64,000 nucleotides of DNA from Cladobotryum mycophilum (taxonomy: Eukaryota; Ascomycota; Sordariomycetes; Hypocreales; Hypocreaceae), in the NCBI GenBank assembly GCA_036429605.1, contig CM071590.1, positions 62,001-126,000 of the forward strand, in the 5' to 3' direction. The position numbers and the translations under genes were made by a program. Of the stretch, positions 63,453 to 64,000 are shown piece after piece. The number at the start of each line of letters is the position of its first letter. The first letter of the stretch is position 1. The notes beneath the pieces were generated by a model that was given only the letters and a program-made list of their open reading frames with translations, was not told the DNA's origin and searched no databases.

Positions 63453-64000
63453 ACGTAATCTACAAGCGAGCGGACCATATAAACGAGCGGACCACCCTCT
63501 ATAACAATATCTACTTTTATATCTATATATTAAATTCCTCTATAATCTTTTATAGTAGAACCTTTAAATAAAAGTAAAGTATTACTTGCCTTTTAAGCTT
63601 TTAAATAAGACCTGAATTTAAGTCTTAAAGCTATAGCTAAGATCTATAACATTAGTCATACAATAATTCTTCGGTATTATACTAGTATATCTTTGTAATA
63701 TAATATAATTACTAATTCAATAAATCTTATAAAATCAAAAGAAAAGGTTATAATTAAGTATATAATTAATCTATCTATGCGATTATTTCTACTTAGATTG
63801 TTTAGTATTAAAGAAATAGCTAATTATTTACTATATATATATAATGTACTATTAATTAATAAAAATTAAATATTAAATTTTATTAAACACTAGCTAAAGC
63901 TCTATATATATTAGACTTATAAATATAATTATTAAAGAGTTAAATATAAAGATCTAAAGTTTATTAATAATTAGTTTATTTTTATATAAAATATAAAAAC
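63453..64000 (+). mobile_element. Pogo-like DNA transposon, Y subfamily, cut by window edge
   Basis: It begins ACGTAATC after TA (63451-63452), with tandem AAGCGAGCGGACCA-type motifs. The transposase remnant starts on the plus strand and runs off the window. Confidence 0.85.

Overview
The window is a piece of a filamentous ascomycete (Pezizomycotina) nuclear genome. The evidence is short spliceosomal introns (about 42-76 bp, GT...AG with CTAAC-like branch sites), UstYa-family (DUF3328) genes, and long, extremely AT-rich tracts of transposons eroded by C-to-T/G-to-A changes. That erosion is what repeat-induced point mutation (RIP) produces. The species cannot be named from the sequence alone.

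Layout: about 1-19,900 and 31,200-64,000 are AT isochores built almost entirely of dead, nested transposons. One family is a Ty3/gypsy LTR retrotransposon of about 6.9 kb with LTRs of about 480 bp. It has one complete copy (9123-16027), a second copy interrupted by two DNA elements (33970-43474), several truncated copies in both orientations, and solo or partial LTRs. Two copies are bounded by exact 5-bp target-site duplications. The other family is a pogo/Tc1-mariner-like DNA transposon of about 1.87 kb. It occurs as three terminal-repeat subfamilies, all inserted at TA. Gag zinc knuckles, reverse transcriptase active sites and transposase catalytic positions are altered in the way RIP predicts (Cys/His to Tyr, Asp to Asn).

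Between the isochores, about 20,200-30,850 is an island of normal base composition with six intact genes. At its centre is a secreted precursor protein (26011-26934, minus) made of a signal peptide and 14 repeats. The repeats carry the same 17-residue segment, and consecutive copies are separated by KEKR or EKR kexin sites. Around it are three canonical spliced UstYa-family genes (20236-21085 minus; 21418-22230 plus; 23804-25019 plus) and a fourth, divergent membrane protein with two HxxHC motifs (28513-29301 plus). A GNAT acetyltransferase (30080-30853 plus) lies at the right edge.

Interpretation: this is a dikaritin/ustiloxin-type ribosomally synthesised peptide (RiPP) cluster. The precursor would enter the secretory pathway, kexin would release the repeats, and the membrane-bound UstYa-type oxidases would cross-link the released peptides, probably through the tyrosines of DYPKYG. 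No kexin, tyrosinase, methyltransferase, transporter or cluster regulator gene is visible, so the system is either minimal or relies on genes elsewhere. Exon joins were worked out by reading splice sites and frame, not by transcript data.
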